A stretch of DNA of 64,000 nucleotides from Acidobacteria bacterium 28-9 (GTDB lineage Bacteria; Acidobacteriota; Blastocatellia; Pyrinomonadales; Pyrinomonadaceae). The stretch spans positions 1-64,000 of the forward strand of contig MWYY01000115.1 in the NCBI GenBank assembly GCA_002050355.1, given 5' to 3'. A program made the position numbers and the translations under genes. Position 1 is the stretch's first letter. The number at the start of each line of letters is the position of its first letter. Positions 8,105 to 17,160 of this stretch are shown here, one piece after another. The notes beneath the pieces were generated by a model. That model was not told the DNA's origin and made no database searches. It was given only the letters and a program-made list of their open reading frames with translations.

Positions 8105-9817
8105 ATGATTGAACGCGAACAATTGGAGATGGACATAGTTTTCGTCGGCGCGGGTCCGGCGAATTTAGCGGCGGCGCTTCACTTAAAAAATTTAATAAAA
8201 GTACACGATGATTTAATCGCCAAAGGCAGGAAAAAGGGAAAACCGCTCGGCGATTTGGAAATCGGAATTATCGAAAAAGGCTCAAACGTCGGCGCGCATA
8301 TTTTGTCGGGTGCAGTCGTTGACCCGATTGCACTGCGCGAATTGATGCCGGATTTTCTCGAACAAGGCTGTCCGGTTGACGCCGTTGTTACGGATGACGC
8401 TTTTTGGTATCTTACCGAAAACCGCGCTCTTGTTTCGCCGATAACGCCGCCGCCTTTGAAAAATCATGGCAAATATATTTTGTCTCTGAGCAAAATGTGC
8501 GAATGGTTAAGCGAGAAATGCGAGGAAGCCGGAGTTAATATTTTCCCCGAATTTCCCGGCGCGGAGATGCTTTACGACGAAAACGAGCGCGTCGTCGGTG
8601 TCAGAACGGGCGATAAAGGAACGGATAAAGAGGGAAAAACGAAAGACAATTTCGAGCCGGGCGTTGACCTTCTTGCAAAAGTTACGGTCTTGGGCGAAGG
8701 CTCACGCGGTTCGCTGGCAAAACAATTGACGCAGCGTCTCGGTTTGAACGAAGGCAAAGAGCCGCAGGTATTTTCGCTCGGCGTCAAAGAACTTTGGGAA
8801 GTTCCAGCCGGAAATTTTGATGAAGGGCGCGTCATACACACACTCGGTTTTCCGTCGGATACAAAAACTTACGGCGGCGGCTGGATTTACGGTATGAAAA
8901 ACAACGTCATCAGCATCGGCTATGTTACGGGCTTGGATTATATTGACCCGTTGCTCGATATGCACGCCGAGTTTCAAAAATTCAAAACTCACCCGGCGAT
9001 TGCCAAAATTTTAGCGGGCGGTAAGATGCTAAAATACGGCGCAAAAACTATAAACGCGGGCGGCTGGCACACGATGCCAAAACTTTACGCCGACGGAGTT
9101 TTGCTCGTCGGCGATTGCGCGTCTTTTCTAAACGGTCAGCGAATAAAAGGAATTCATACGGCGATGAAATCGGGAATACTCGCCGCTGAGACAATTTTAA
9201 GTGCTTTTGATAATGAAGATTTCACGTCGAAAACTCTGCGGCAATACGAAGAAAAGGTAAATCACAGTTGGATTTACAAGGAACTTTACGCTGTCAGAAA
9301 TTTTCACGCTTCTTTCCAAAAAGGTCGCTGGTCGGCGCTCGTCAACGGCGGTTTGCAGTTTATATCCGGGGGAATGGCTTGGGGTTTTATGCCGAAGGAA
9401 AATCACGTCGCCGGACACGAGCGAATGAAGACTTTAGTCGAATACGAATACAAAGACGAAGCGAACTCGCAGCGTTATTCGAATCTGAAATTCGACAAAC
9501 AACTGACTTTCGATAAAATAACGGACGTTTATCACGCGGCGGTTTCGCACGACGAAGACCAACCGTCGCATTTGCACATACTGGATACTGAAATCTGCGC
9601 AACACGCTGCGCGGAAGAATACGACAATCCGTGCCAGCGTTTCTGTCCGGCGGCGGTTTATGAAATGGAAGAAAATTCTAAAACCGGACGGCGCGAGATA
9701 AAAGTGAATTTTTCAAACTGCGTCCACTGCAAAACCTGCGACATCGCCGACCCGTATCAAATCATCAATTGGGTAACGCCCGAAGGGGGCGGCGGTCCGA
9801 ATTATAAAGGAATGTAA
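8105..9817 (+). CDS. electron-transfer flavoprotein:quinone oxidoreductase (ETF-QO)
   Basis: 570 residues, close to mitochondrial and bacterial ETF-QO. The FAD-binding motif VGAGPANLAAALHLK is near the N-terminus, with a second FAD motif LLVGDCASFLN near residue 335. The C-terminus has the 4Fe-4S ligands: CQRFCPAAVYE and then NCVHCKTCDI. It passes electrons from ETF, reduced by acyl-CoA and amino-acid dehydrogenases, to membrane quinone. The etfA/etfB genes are not in the window. It stands as a single transcription unit after the sucC terminator. Confidence 0.95.
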   Translation: MIEREQLEMDIVFVGAGPANLAAALHLKNLIKVHDDLIAKGRKKGKPLGDLEIGIIEKGSNVGAHILSGAVVDPIALRELMPDFLEQGCPVDAVVTDDAFWYLTENRALVSPITPPPLKNHGKYILSLSKMCEWLSEKCEEAGVNIFPEFPGAEMLYDENERVVGVRTGDKGTDKEGKTKDNFEPGVDLLAKVTVLGEGSRGSLAKQLTQRLGLNEGKEPQVFSLGVKELWEVPAGNFDEGRVIHTLGFPSDTKTYGGGWIYGMKNNVISIGYVTGLDYIDPLLDMHAEFQKFKTHPAIAKILAGGKMLKYGAKTINAGGWHTMPKLYADGVLLVGDCASFLNGQRIKGIHTAMKSGILAAETILSAFDNEDFTSKTLRQYEEKVNHSWIYKELYAVRNFHASFQKGRWSALVNGGLQFISGGMAWGFMPKENHVAGHERMKTLVEYEYKDEANSQRYSNLKFDKQLTFDKITDVYHAAVSHDEDQPSHLHILDTEICATRCAEEYDNPCQRFCPAAVYEMEENSKTGRREIKVNFSNCVHCKTCDIADPYQIINWVTPEGGGGPNYKGM

Positions 9818-9885
9818 TTTGCTTTTATTTTCATTTACGAACTTATTGTTCTAAAAAGATACAAATTGTCAAAAGGAGAAAATTA

Positions 9886-10122
9886 ATGTCAATACCGAAT
9901 AAAGATGAAGTCGAAGGAAAATTTGACCAGGCAAAAGGTTGGGTCAAGGATAAAACCGGCGAAGCGACCGGCGACAGAGATTTGGAAGCCGAAGGTGAAG
10001 CGGAAAACGCGGCAGGCAAAGGTCAGGAAACCTGGGGCAAAGTTAAACACGGCGTCGGCGACGCGGTTGATGCGGTCGGAGACGCGATAAGCGATGCCGG
10101 AAAAGATGTAAATAGGGCTTAG
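9886..10122 (+). CDS. CsbD-family stress protein
   Basis: 78 residues: NKDEVEGKFDQAKGWVKDKT, then GEATGD and repeated AxGxGQ-type segments, the typical CsbD layout of a small hydrophilic, largely helical, low-complexity protein. The family is induced by general stress in Bacillus and others; the molecular role is unknown. A strong ribosome binding site (aggaga) precedes the ATG. The gene ends just before a hairpin terminator, so it is probably monocistronic and well expressed. Confidence 0.9.
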   Translation: MSIPNKDEVEGKFDQAKGWVKDKTGEATGDRDLEAEGEAENAAGKGQETWGKVKHGVGDAVDAVGDAISDAGKDVNRA

Positions 10123-10124
10123 AA

Positions 10125-10178
10125 AAAAAGGCGGAAAACTAATTTATTGAAAAATAAAATTCAGTTTTCCGCCTTTTT
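10125..10178 (+). terminator. strong hairpin terminator after the CsbD gene
   Basis: Stem aaaaaggcggaaaact (10125-10140) pairs with agttttccgccttttt (10163-10178), a 16-bp perfect stem ending in a T run, with a 22-nt AT-rich loop. Confidence 0.85.
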
Positions 10179-10206
10179 GTGTCTAAAAGGATGTATATTT
10201 TTTTTG

Positions 10207-10674
10207 ATGAAATTAGCTGAAAGTTCCCGCCGAAAGTTTGAATTATTTTTTCGTAAACAGCTTAAAAATAAACAATTTCAACTGCCCGCAATTTATTTTT
10301 ATACCGGAAGATTCTCACAACTTATAACCACAATATTAAACATTCAGGGCATAACTATCGGGAGAAACGTTTTCGTCAAACCGAAATTTGTAACCCTTTT
10401 AGAAAATAAAAATTATAAAATTCACGTTGAACTTGCGGCGCACGAAATCGCGCATGTTTTGCAATTTGAACGCGAGGGTTTTTTTCGCTTTCTCTTTAAA
10501 TATTTAAAAAGTTTTGCAGTGAATTTAAAGCAAAAGGGAAATTTGAAATCGGTTTCGCGGCAGGAAGCATACTGGGAAATTCCTTTCGAGATTCAAGCGC
10601 GCGACATTGCCGCAAAATTCGTCAAATGGAATAAAGACACGCAATCAAAAAATCTGTTAAATTCAAACGAGTAA
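10207..10674 (+). CDS. small HExxH protein, DUF4157-like
   Basis: 155 residues from the ATG at 10207. A single HEIAHVLQ motif sits in AAHEIAHVLQFE, as in the DUF4157 putative metallopeptidases, preceded by a short beta-rich stretch (ITIGRNVFVKPKF). A later QARD segment could supply a third zinc ligand. No signal peptide, so probably cytoplasmic. The frame is open up to 10147, but that codon lies within the csbD terminator, so the start at 10207 is preferred. It abuts rpoZ end to end (convergent). Substrate unknown; DUF4157 domains elsewhere often accompany toxins or phage-like particles, but nothing like that is adjacent. Confidence 0.6.
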   Translation: MKLAESSRRKFELFFRKQLKNKQFQLPAIYFYTGRFSQLITTILNIQGITIGRNVFVKPKFVTLLENKNYKIHVELAAHEIAHVLQFEREGFFRFLFKYLKSFAVNLKQKGNLKSVSRQEAYWEIPFEIQARDIAAKFVKWNKDTQSKNLLNSNE

Positions 10675-10908
10675 CTACTTTTCACTCAAAACTTCATAAT
10701 CTATTTTTCCTTCGTCGAGTTCTTTCATTGCAATGCGGGTAGATTTGCTTTTACGCGGGTCCATATCGACTCGCGGATTTGCGCCGCGCTGAATTTGTTT
10801 GCTGCGCTGCGCGGCTAAGATAATTTTTCTGTATTTTGAGTCGTTCTGCGATGTCGCCCCACTTCTGTTGTTAGTTTCCTCGATTTGTTGTTCGTTTTTT
10901 TCGACCAT
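10675..10908 (-). CDS. rpoZ: RNA polymerase omega subunit
   Basis: 77 residues. The core SKYRKIILAAQRSKQIQRGA and then STRIAMKELDEGKIDY matches the omega family (the conserved R-x-x-IxAAxRAxQL helix and the A-x-x-E-x-x-x-GKI end). Omega helps assemble RNA polymerase and contributes to ppGpp response. It starts 8 bp after the gmk stop and ends the yicC-gmk-rpoZ operon, an arrangement common in bacteria. The N-terminal 20 residues are polar and poorly conserved. Confidence 0.88.
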   Translation of the reverse strand: MVEKNEQQIEETNNRSGATSQNDSKYRKIILAAQRSKQIQRGANPRVDMDPRKSKSTRIAMKELDEGKIDYEVLSEK

Positions 10909-10916
10909 AAATATTT

Positions 10917-11552
10917 CTAATCTCCTAAGACACTTTCAAGTGAAGCATCAAAACTATCTAAAATAACCCGAATCGCTTCGGTTTGTCTAATTCGCTTTTG
11001 TCTTTCGGCTAAAATTATCGTTTCTAAATTTTTTGCCGCTTCGGTAACTTCGTTATTTATAACAATATACTCGAACTGATTGAAATTCCGGACTTCGCCG
11101 AAAGAATTTTGCAGGCGAACGGACAAATCTTGTTGTTTCTCAGTTTTTCGCGTAATCAAACGCCTGCGCAAAACTTCAAACGATGGCGGCAAAATAAAAA
11201 CGGAAACGGCTTCAGGAATTTTCGCGCGCACATTTTTTGCGCCCTGAACATCGATTTCGAGTATTACGTCGTGTCCGATATTCGTTTTTGCCGCATTCTG
11301 TTTGAGCGATGTTCCATAAAAATTTCCGTGAACTTGGGCATATTCGAGAAATTCACCTTTTTCAATCAACTCATTAAACTCGGCAATGCCGACAAAAAAA
11401 TAATCGCGCCCGTTTATTTCACCATTGCGCATCGGGCGCGTCGTGTATGAAATCGAATAATCGATGTCCCGCACGTTTTTCAGAACTTCTTTTATCAAAG
11501 TCCCTTTTCCGCCGCCCGACGGAGAACTGATGATGATTAGATTACCGGTCAT
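10917..11552 (-). CDS. gmk: guanylate kinase
   Basis: 211 residues. P-loop SSPSGGGKGTLIKEV near the N-terminus, the GMP-binding segment SYTTRPMRNGEINGRDYFFV and the lid/core region LEIDVQGAKNVR are all present. It phosphorylates GMP to GDP in purine nucleotide synthesis. Upstream yicC is separated only by a heptamer-repeat hairpin; rpoZ follows by 8 bp. The P-loop has an extra glycine in place of the more usual alanine (GGGKG), still a functional-looking Walker A. Confidence 0.95.
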   Translation of the reverse strand: MTGNLIIISSPSGGGKGTLIKEVLKNVRDIDYSISYTTRPMRNGEINGRDYFFVGIAEFNELIEKGEFLEYAQVHGNFYGTSLKQNAAKTNIGHDVILEIDVQGAKNVRAKIPEAVSVFILPPSFEVLRRRLITRKTEKQQDLSVRLQNSFGEVRNFNQFEYIVINNEVTEAAKNLETIILAERQKRIRQTEAIRVILDSFDASLESVLGD

Positions 11553-11556
11553 AATA

Positions 11557-11637
11557 ATGGTGAATGGTGAATGGTGAATGGTGAATGGAAGAAATATTTT
11601 TAATTAACCATTCATCACTCACCATTCACTATTACTC
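11557..11637. repeat. inverted tandem heptamer arrays between yicC and gmk
   Basis: Left arm: four exact gtgaatg units at 11560-11587. Right arm: five related units at 11603-11637 (attaacc, attcatc, actcacc, attcact, attactc). The arms are inverted with a short AT-rich spacer, and the yicC stop codon (11632-11634, minus strand) lies inside the right arm. It sits within the operon, so a transcribed hairpin of up to about 28 bp would form between yicC and gmk. Confidence 0.85.
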
Positions 11638-12510
11638 TACGTTTTGAATCTGCTCGCGGATTTTCTCAATCTCTGCCTTGATTACTAAAGCAGATTCTTT
11701 TACAACCAAATTATTCGTTTTGGAAGAAATAGTGTTGGCTTCGCGGTTTAATTCCTGTGTCAGGAAATCAAGTTTTTTGCCGACCTCCGTTTCCTGACTC
11801 AATATGGTGCGAAATTGTTCGAGATGACTTTTCAGACGCGAGATTTCTTCGGAAATATCGCTTTTATCAGCCAAATACGCAACTTCCTGCGCGAGACGCG
11901 CCTGGTCCAATTCGATTTGCGTTTCACTTTTGCTCAATAAATTTTCGATACGCTTGTTTAAACGCTGGCGATATTCTTCAGCGACTGATTCGCTTTCAGT
12001 TTCGATTTTCGGAAGTTGAATCTCGATTGCCGAAAGGCGCGTTTCAAGTTCAGTTTGCAGCGTTTCGCCTTCTGTCTCGCGCATTTTTTCAAGCTCTTCC
12101 AAAGCATCCTGGCAGGCTTTTTCAATCGCTTCGGCAAGATTTTGGTTAATGTCGTCTTTTTTTGCCTGTAAAACGTTTGGCAACCGGGCAATTACGTTCA
12201 AATCCGGCTCGCCGGAAAGGGAAAAATCTGTCTGCATCTCGCGCAAAGCCGACAAGTAACCGGAAATCAAAGGGCGATTCAATTCATATGCAATGTCGCC
12301 GGTTTGCTCGACGTTGACATAAACGTCAATTCTGCCGCGCGAAAGACGGCTTGTAATAAGCCGCTTCAACTGTGTCTCGAGTGTTTGGAATTCGTTTGCA
12401 AGACGCAAACTAACATCCAGAAAACGATTGTTGACAGTTTTTATTTCGACTGCGACATTAAAATTTTCTCCCGCCGCCTGTCCATGTCCGAATCCGGTCA
12501 TTGATTTCAT
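11632..12510 (-). CDS. YicC/YloC-family endoribonuclease
   Basis: 292 residues, normal. Starts MKSMTGFGHGQA, then VEIKTVNNRFLDVSLRL, and ends with the conserved GKKLDFLTQELNREANTI followed by KSNN-like SKTNN and IKAEIEKIREQIQNVE. Members are metal-dependent endoribonucleases linked to small-RNA turnover in E. coli. First gene of the yicC-gmk-rpoZ operon, directly after an ABC exporter gene whose stop is 3 bp upstream, so the exporter may be part of the same transcript. Confidence 0.93.
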   Translation of the reverse strand: MKSMTGFGHGQAAGENFNVAVEIKTVNNRFLDVSLRLANEFQTLETQLKRLITSRLSRGRIDVYVNVEQTGDIAYELNRPLISGYLSALREMQTDFSLSGEPDLNVIARLPNVLQAKKDDINQNLAEAIEKACQDALEELEKMRETEGETLQTELETRLSAIEIQLPKIETESESVAEEYRQRLNKRIENLLSKSETQIELDQARLAQEVAYLADKSDISEEISRLKSHLEQFRTILSQETEVGKKLDFLTQELNREANTISSKTNNLVVKESALVIKAEIEKIREQIQNVE

Positions 12511-12513
12511 TTT

Positions 12514-14373
12514 TCAATTGTCGGCAGTCAGTTTCCGGTTATCGGTTTTATCAGATTTTTTCTGACTACTGACAACCGACAACTGACTACTGTTTTCGTC
12601 CTCCAAAAATTGCAATTCGTATAAACGTTTATAGATTCCGCCTTTTTCTAAAAGTTCATTGTGCGTTCCGGTTTCGACGATTCGTCCGCGTTCCATTACG
12701 ACGATTTTGTCGGCGCGGCGAACGGTTGAAAGCCTGTGTGCTATGACAATTGAAGTTTTATTTTGCATCAAATTTGCCAAAGCCTTTTGCACGAGACTTT
12801 CCGATTCGGTATCGAGCGCGCTGGTGGCTTCATCAAGAATTAAAACGGGCGCATTCACAAGAACGGCGCGCGCGATAGCAATTCGCTGACGCTGACCGCC
12901 CGAAAGGAAAATTCCGCGCTCGCCGACAAGCGTGTCAAAGCCTTTCGGCAATTCCTCAATAAAATCTAGAGCAAAAGCAATTCGCGCGGCTTTCCGGATT
13001 TCTGTTCGAGTTGCGTCGGGTCGTCCGTAAGAAATATTATAGCGAATCGTGTCGTTGAACAGAACCGTTTCCTGCGTAACGAGGGCGATTTGTTTTCTCA
13101 AACTCGAAACTCGTGCATCGCGCAAATCGGTTTCGTCCCAAAAAATCGCGCCGCTCGAAACATCGTAAAGCCTTTGAATCATTTTTATCAAACTGGATTT
13201 GCCGCCGCCGCTCTCGCCGACGAGAGCGACCATCGCGCCTTTCGGTATTTTCAAATTTATATTTTTGAGAATAGATTTTTCGTCCGTTTGATAATTGAAA
13301 GAAACATCTTTGAGTTCGATTTTATCCTGCAAAGGCTGGAGTTCGACGGCGTTTGGCTTTTCCGGCAAGGCTTCGGTTTGGTCTAAAATATCCCAAACGT
13401 CGCGCGCGGCTGCAAATGCTTTTGTAATTTCGTTGTGCTGTCGCGAAATTTTTCGCATCGGGTCATAACTTGAAAAAAGGAAAAACAGAAACGTGAAAAA
13501 CTGCGCGGCTTCCATTCTGCCTGTGTTTATCTCGCGCAGACCGAAAAATAAAAATACTACAACAGCGATAATGCCGATTAAAGTAATGATTGGCGGCGAA
13601 AGGGCGGCAATTTTTCCCGAACGAAGATTGGCGCGCGCGATAATTCTTGCTACATTTGCAAAACGCAATTTTTCGCGTTCTTCAGCGCGGTAAGCATTAA
13701 CGATTGTAAAATTGGCGATCGATTCCTGCGCCGTATCGGTTAAAAGTTTATTTCCTTCGAACGATTCTTCAGAAAGTTTTCTGAGCGATTTGCTGAATTT
13801 GGATGTCAAAATTCCAATAATCGGCGCGATAATCATTGCACCCAGCATCAAACGCCAATTGAAGTAAAAAGCGGCGCTCAAAAAGACAACAAGCATAACG
13901 GTTTCGCGGAAAACGTCGCGCAAATTCGATGAAACTGCCAATTCAATTGCCGCCGCGCTGGCGACAAGACGCGAGACGAGAAAGTTTGTTCTGTGTTTCT
14001 GAAAAAAACTCGCTGATTGATTCAAAAGATGCGCGTATAGTTCCTGCCTTAATTGCAAAACGGCTGATTGCCCGATTTTTGCCATCAAATACGAAGAGAA
14101 ATATTCGGAAATTCCACCTAAAATTCTAAAACTTATCAGTAAAACGGAGATCATCGCCCACGCCGCAAACCAATCGTTTTCGGGAATCAGTTTTTGCAAA
14201 CCGTAAAGCGTCTCGGCACTTTGTCCGGCGTTAAAAGTCTGCTTGAAAATCGGAACGAGGAGCGCAAGCGTCGCGCTCTCGAAAAGCGCGCCGAAAATCA
14301 TTGCGACGAACGCGAAAACGAACGTCGAAAGATGCGGGCGGAGATATTTTAAAAGTCGTTTGAAATCGTTCAT
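12514..14373 (-). CDS. ABC exporter, fused membrane and ATPase domains (MsbA-like)
   Basis: 619 residues. Six membrane helices over residues ~20-310, then an ATPase domain with Walker A GESGGGKSSLIKMI, signature [14 protein letters not shown], Walker B VLILDEATSALD and H-loop IVIAHRLSTV, all intact. Likely a homodimeric lipid or drug flippase in the inner membrane. The last ~25 residues (from SSQLSVVSSQKKSDKTD to the stop) are a translation of heptamer repeats (12518-12592) and are probably not part of the original protein; the domain ends near LYELQFLEDE. It is upstream of yicC by 3 bp and divergent from the OmpA-like gene. Confidence 0.92.
   Translation of the reverse strand: MNDFKRLLKYLRPHLSTFVFAFVAMIFGALFESATLALLVPIFKQTFNAGQSAETLYGLQKLIPENDWFAAWAMISVLLISFRILGGISEYFSSYLMAKIGQSAVLQLRQELYAHLLNQSASFFQKHRTNFLVSRLVASAAAIELAVSSNLRDVFRETVMLVVFLSAAFYFNWRLMLGAMIIAPIIGILTSKFSKSLRKLSEESFEGNKLLTDTAQESIANFTIVNAYRAEEREKLRFANVARIIARANLRSGKIAALSPPIITLIGIIAVVVFLFFGLREINTGRMEAAQFFTFLFFLFSSYDPMRKISRQHNEITKAFAAARDVWDILDQTEALPEKPNAVELQPLQDKIELKDVSFNYQTDEKSILKNINLKIPKGAMVALVGESGGGKSSLIKMIQRLYDVSSGAIFWDETDLRDARVSSLRKQIALVTQETVLFNDTIRYNISYGRPDATRTEIRKAARIAFALDFIEELPKGFDTLVGERGIFLSGGQRQRIAIARAVLVNAPVLILDEATSALDTESESLVQKALANLMQNKTSIVIAHRLSTVRRADKIVVMERGRIVETGTHNELLEKGGIYKRLYELQFLEDENSSQLSVVSSQKKSDKTDNRKLTADN
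12518..12592. repeat. tandem heptamer arrays inside the 3' end of the ABC exporter gene
   Basis: Right arm 12562-12592: ctgacta, ctgacaa, ccgacaa, ctgacta, ctg. Left arm 12518-12545: ttgtcgg, cagtcag, tttccgg, ttatcgg, the inverse type. All of it is read in frame as the C-terminal tail of the exporter. This is a different base motif from the gtgaatg arrays but the same 7-bp period and same inverted-arm layout. Confidence 0.75.
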
Positions 14374-14512
14374 TGCCGTGTAAATTATTGAATATACTTT
14401 ACTCGCGCCGCAAAGCCAAAACCGTTTCGTTACTTAAAAATATGGTAAGATTTGCAACGCCGATTGTTTTGACGGCATCTTTTTAATCGTTAAAACTTCT
14501 TCGGAGGCACAA

Positions 14513-16063
14513 ATGAAAATCCATAAAGCACACAGTTTACTCGCCTTATTATCTTTTTTATTTTTACTAACCATAACAAGTTTCGCTCAAGTTGACGTTG
14601 CGCGTCAGACGACGGCGATAACTTATCCGCAGGACGAATTGGTTTATGTACAGTTTCGCGGCACGACGCGCTTTCCGCGTATGAAAGGCGAAGCGAAACT
14701 CAAACGAACTTCAAAAAACGGAACCGAGATTGATTTGTCGGTTTCAAAAATGCCGCGTCCGTTTGAACTCGGCGCAGGTTACGCGACTTATGTTTTGTGG
14801 GCGATTTCGCCCGACGGACAGATTGATAATCTCGGCGAGATAAAACGTCGCGGTTTTTTCGATTTCGATTCAAAAATGTCTGTTACGACGCCCTTGCAAA
14901 CTTTCTCTTTGATTATCACGGCTGAACCGCATTTTCTCGTGCGGCGTCCGAGCCAGACGATTATGCTGGAAAATTTGAGTCCGTATGCGCCGAGCGGAAG
15001 AACGCCGGCGACTACGCGCGCGATACAGTATTTCGGAAATTCGAGCGATTATTTTCGCGATGCGAGAACGCCGGAAATTGCCGAAACCGATTATGCGAAA
15101 ACACCTTCGACGATTTTGCAGGCGAAACAAGCCGTTGCGCTGGCGAGGTTTGCCGGAGCGCAACGCGATGCCGTCGAAGAATTGCATCAAGCCGAAGCGC
15201 TTTTGCAAACCGCCGATGCCGCCTGGCGAGCCGGACGCGACGAAGAACAAGTTGATATTTCGGCGCGACAAGCAATCGGCGTGGCAGTTAAAGCCGAAAC
15301 GACCGCAGCAGCGCGTCGTGAAGCACGCGAAAAACGCAATGAAAAAACTCGCTCGGACGCGGAAATTCGCCAATCGGAAGTGAGATATACAGACGCGCAA
15401 AACGAAGTCGCCGCTTTGAAATCAGAACTCGCGCGCGAGACGAGAAACCGTGAACTTGCCGAACGCGATGCTTTGAATTATTCCAACCAAATAAAAGATT
15501 TACAAGCCGAATTAGGCAAAGCGCGCGAAGAACTCGGGCGAACAAAAACCGAAGTCGAAAGCGCCAACCAAAAACTGGCAAACATCGAAAGTCAAAATAA
15601 AGCGCTCGAACAGCAGCGAGAAAAAGAACAGAGGTTGAGCCAAATTCAAGCGAATACTGCGGTTTTGATGCAGTCGCTCAAACGCTTCGGCGAGGTCAAA
15701 AGAGACGAGCGCGGAATTATTTTAACATTACCGGAAAATTATTTTACGGGAACGCGGACGAGCAGCTTTGCTCCAAAAGGCGAAACGAATTTAAGTTCAC
15801 TCAGCGAAGTTCTGGCAAGCAACACCGATTATAAAATTTCGGTCGAATCGCACACTGACGACAAAGGAACGCCGGAAGAATTACAGGCTTTAACCGAACA
15901 GCGCGCGCAATCGGTCGCCGATAAAATCATATCGCTCGGCGTTGCGCAAAATCGTCTGGAAGCAAAAGGCTTGGGCGCGAGTTTGCCGATTGCGCCGAAT
16001 ACGACAAATATTAATCGTGCAAAAAACCGTCGTGTTCAGATTGTTTTAACACCGATTGAATAA
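14513..16063 (+). CDS. OmpA-family protein with central coiled coil (peptidoglycan-binding)
   Basis: 516 residues. Signal peptide to about residue 25 (LLSFLFLLTITSFAQ). Residues ~30-170 form a beta-rich domain; ~195-265 an alanine-rich helical segment resembling DUF4398; ~265-390 a long coiled coil (REAREKRNEKTR onward). The C-terminal OmpA domain (~395-516) has SVESHTDDKGTPEELQ and INRAKNRRVQIVL, the peptidoglycan-contacting motif. It probably tethers the envelope to peptidoglycan in the periplasm. A good Shine-Dalgarno (ggagg) precedes the ATG. Transcribed divergently from the ABC exporter. Confidence 0.9.
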   Translation: MKIHKAHSLLALLSFLFLLTITSFAQVDVARQTTAITYPQDELVYVQFRGTTRFPRMKGEAKLKRTSKNGTEIDLSVSKMPRPFELGAGYATYVLWAISPDGQIDNLGEIKRRGFFDFDSKMSVTTPLQTFSLIITAEPHFLVRRPSQTIMLENLSPYAPSGRTPATTRAIQYFGNSSDYFRDARTPEIAETDYAKTPSTILQAKQAVALARFAGAQRDAVEELHQAEALLQTADAAWRAGRDEEQVDISARQAIGVAVKAETTAAARREAREKRNEKTRSDAEIRQSEVRYTDAQNEVAALKSELARETRNRELAERDALNYSNQIKDLQAELGKAREELGRTKTEVESANQKLANIESQNKALEQQREKEQRLSQIQANTAVLMQSLKRFGEVKRDERGIILTLPENYFTGTRTSSFAPKGETNLSSLSEVLASNTDYKISVESHTDDKGTPEELQALTEQRAQSVADKIISLGVAQNRLEAKGLGASLPIAPNTTNINRAKNRRVQIVLTPIE

Positions 16064-16203
16064 TTTGCCGAAAGTTACCTTGGAATTAAGTTGAAGAATT
16101 AAGGATTTGAATAGTGTTAAATCATTACTAAGAGTCAGTATTAACATAGCCGGTGAAGAAGCGTTGAAATCGGCTTGCGGAGGAATAAGGAAGGTGTAAA
16201 GGA

Positions 16204-16672
16204 ATGAAGCGAATGCCAGCAAATACCATTGAGTGGATTAAGACAATGAAAAGGACAGGCTGGATGTTAACCATGCTATTTTCCGTCTTTGGAATCGAGG
16301 TGTTTTCCAAAGATTGAAATGGAATTGTCCCATGTATAACAACTCGCTTTGATGTGGACAAAATTTTGGGAAAAGGCAGCTTTCAAGCTCCAGATACATT
16401 CGGAAGTTACAGATATAAAACATTCCGTATAAGTGTTTATTACGACAGAATAAGATAAAAACAATCCGAATAAGAATATTGTTGAAAAGATAAATGTATC
16501 CCCTGACAAATCGATACCTTTGACTAATTACATAAAGAAGATCCCGAATTTTCAAAGGAATTTTCGGAAAACAGAATTGGATGACAAAATCACGCACGTT
16601 TATGGACTGGCTGTTTATCGCAACTGGGCTGAAGGTTTCGAGATATGGGTTCAGAAGAATGAAGACGATTAG
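16204..16672 (+). pseudogene. decayed gene of unknown function
   Basis: From the ATG at 16204 the frame reads MKRMPANTIEWIKTMKRTGW and a hydrophobic helix, then hits TGA at 16315-16317, continues in the same frame (ITTRFDVDKILGKGSFQAP) to TAA at 16456, and after a +1 shift near 16455-16462 runs open for about 69 codons (including HVYGLAVYRNWAEGFEIWV) to TAG at 16670. The coherent protein-like content across a stop and a frameshift suggests a degraded gene of about 155 codons. No family is recognised. The flanks 16064-16203 and 16673-16794 show only short open stretches (one ends IAGEEALKSACGGIRKV before TAA at 16188) and no supportable gene. Confidence 0.4.
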
Positions 16673-16794
16673 GAAGTAATAAGTAGATTTGGATATTTTG
16701 CACCTAATTTGCATTTGCGTTCTAAGTCGTCATCATCTTGGTGTGGTTAAGAAAATCAATTTATACAATCAACAAACGATAAGAGACAAATTAG

Positions 16795-17160
16795 AAATAC
16801 GATGCCGACGGCAGACAAATAAAAGCGGGAACATTATAGACTTTCCACAATGCAACGGGTAGAAGTTACAAAACGACCAGTCCAATAACAGTCGGCGGAG
16901 TGCAGCGCACCTTGACGATTGAACAGGGCTTTGACGGCGACGGTCAAAGAGTCAAACAATACCAAAACAACAGCTCTGTTACGACCAACAAATACTTTGT
17001 CAAATCTACTCTGCTCGGTGTTGTTTATGAAGTAACTAATCCGAGCGGCAACTGGATAAAAAGCCCTGGATTTGTATATCTGAACGGTGCAATAATAGCG
17101 TATCAAACTCAAAATTCTACGGGAACAAAACAGTATCTTACAATTACCAGAATCCAATAA
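16795..17160 (+). pseudogene. RHS/YD-repeat protein remnant
   Basis: In one frame the sequence reads YDADGRQIKAGT, a stop (TAG 16837-16839), then TVGGVQRTLTIEQGFDGDGQ RVKQYQNN and YVYLNG-like VYLNGAIIAY to TAA at 17160 (the run is broken here for length). YDxDGR and DGDGQRVK are typical YD/RHS repeat units, which wrap toxins in RHS shells. Only a few repeats remain, without N-terminal or toxin parts, and the frame is interrupted, so this is a fragment. Together with 16204-16672 it marks a 1.1-kb graveyard, probably a former polymorphic-toxin or insertion site. Confidence 0.55.

Noticed and set aside
10147-10206. Upstream start of the HExxH gene
   Set aside because: It lies inside the csbD terminator hairpin.
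16238-16714. 158-residue minus-strand frame in the decayed region
   Set aside because: The plus strand reads better as a protein across one stop and one frameshift; the minus frame has no recognisable domain and is probably the AT-rich shadow.
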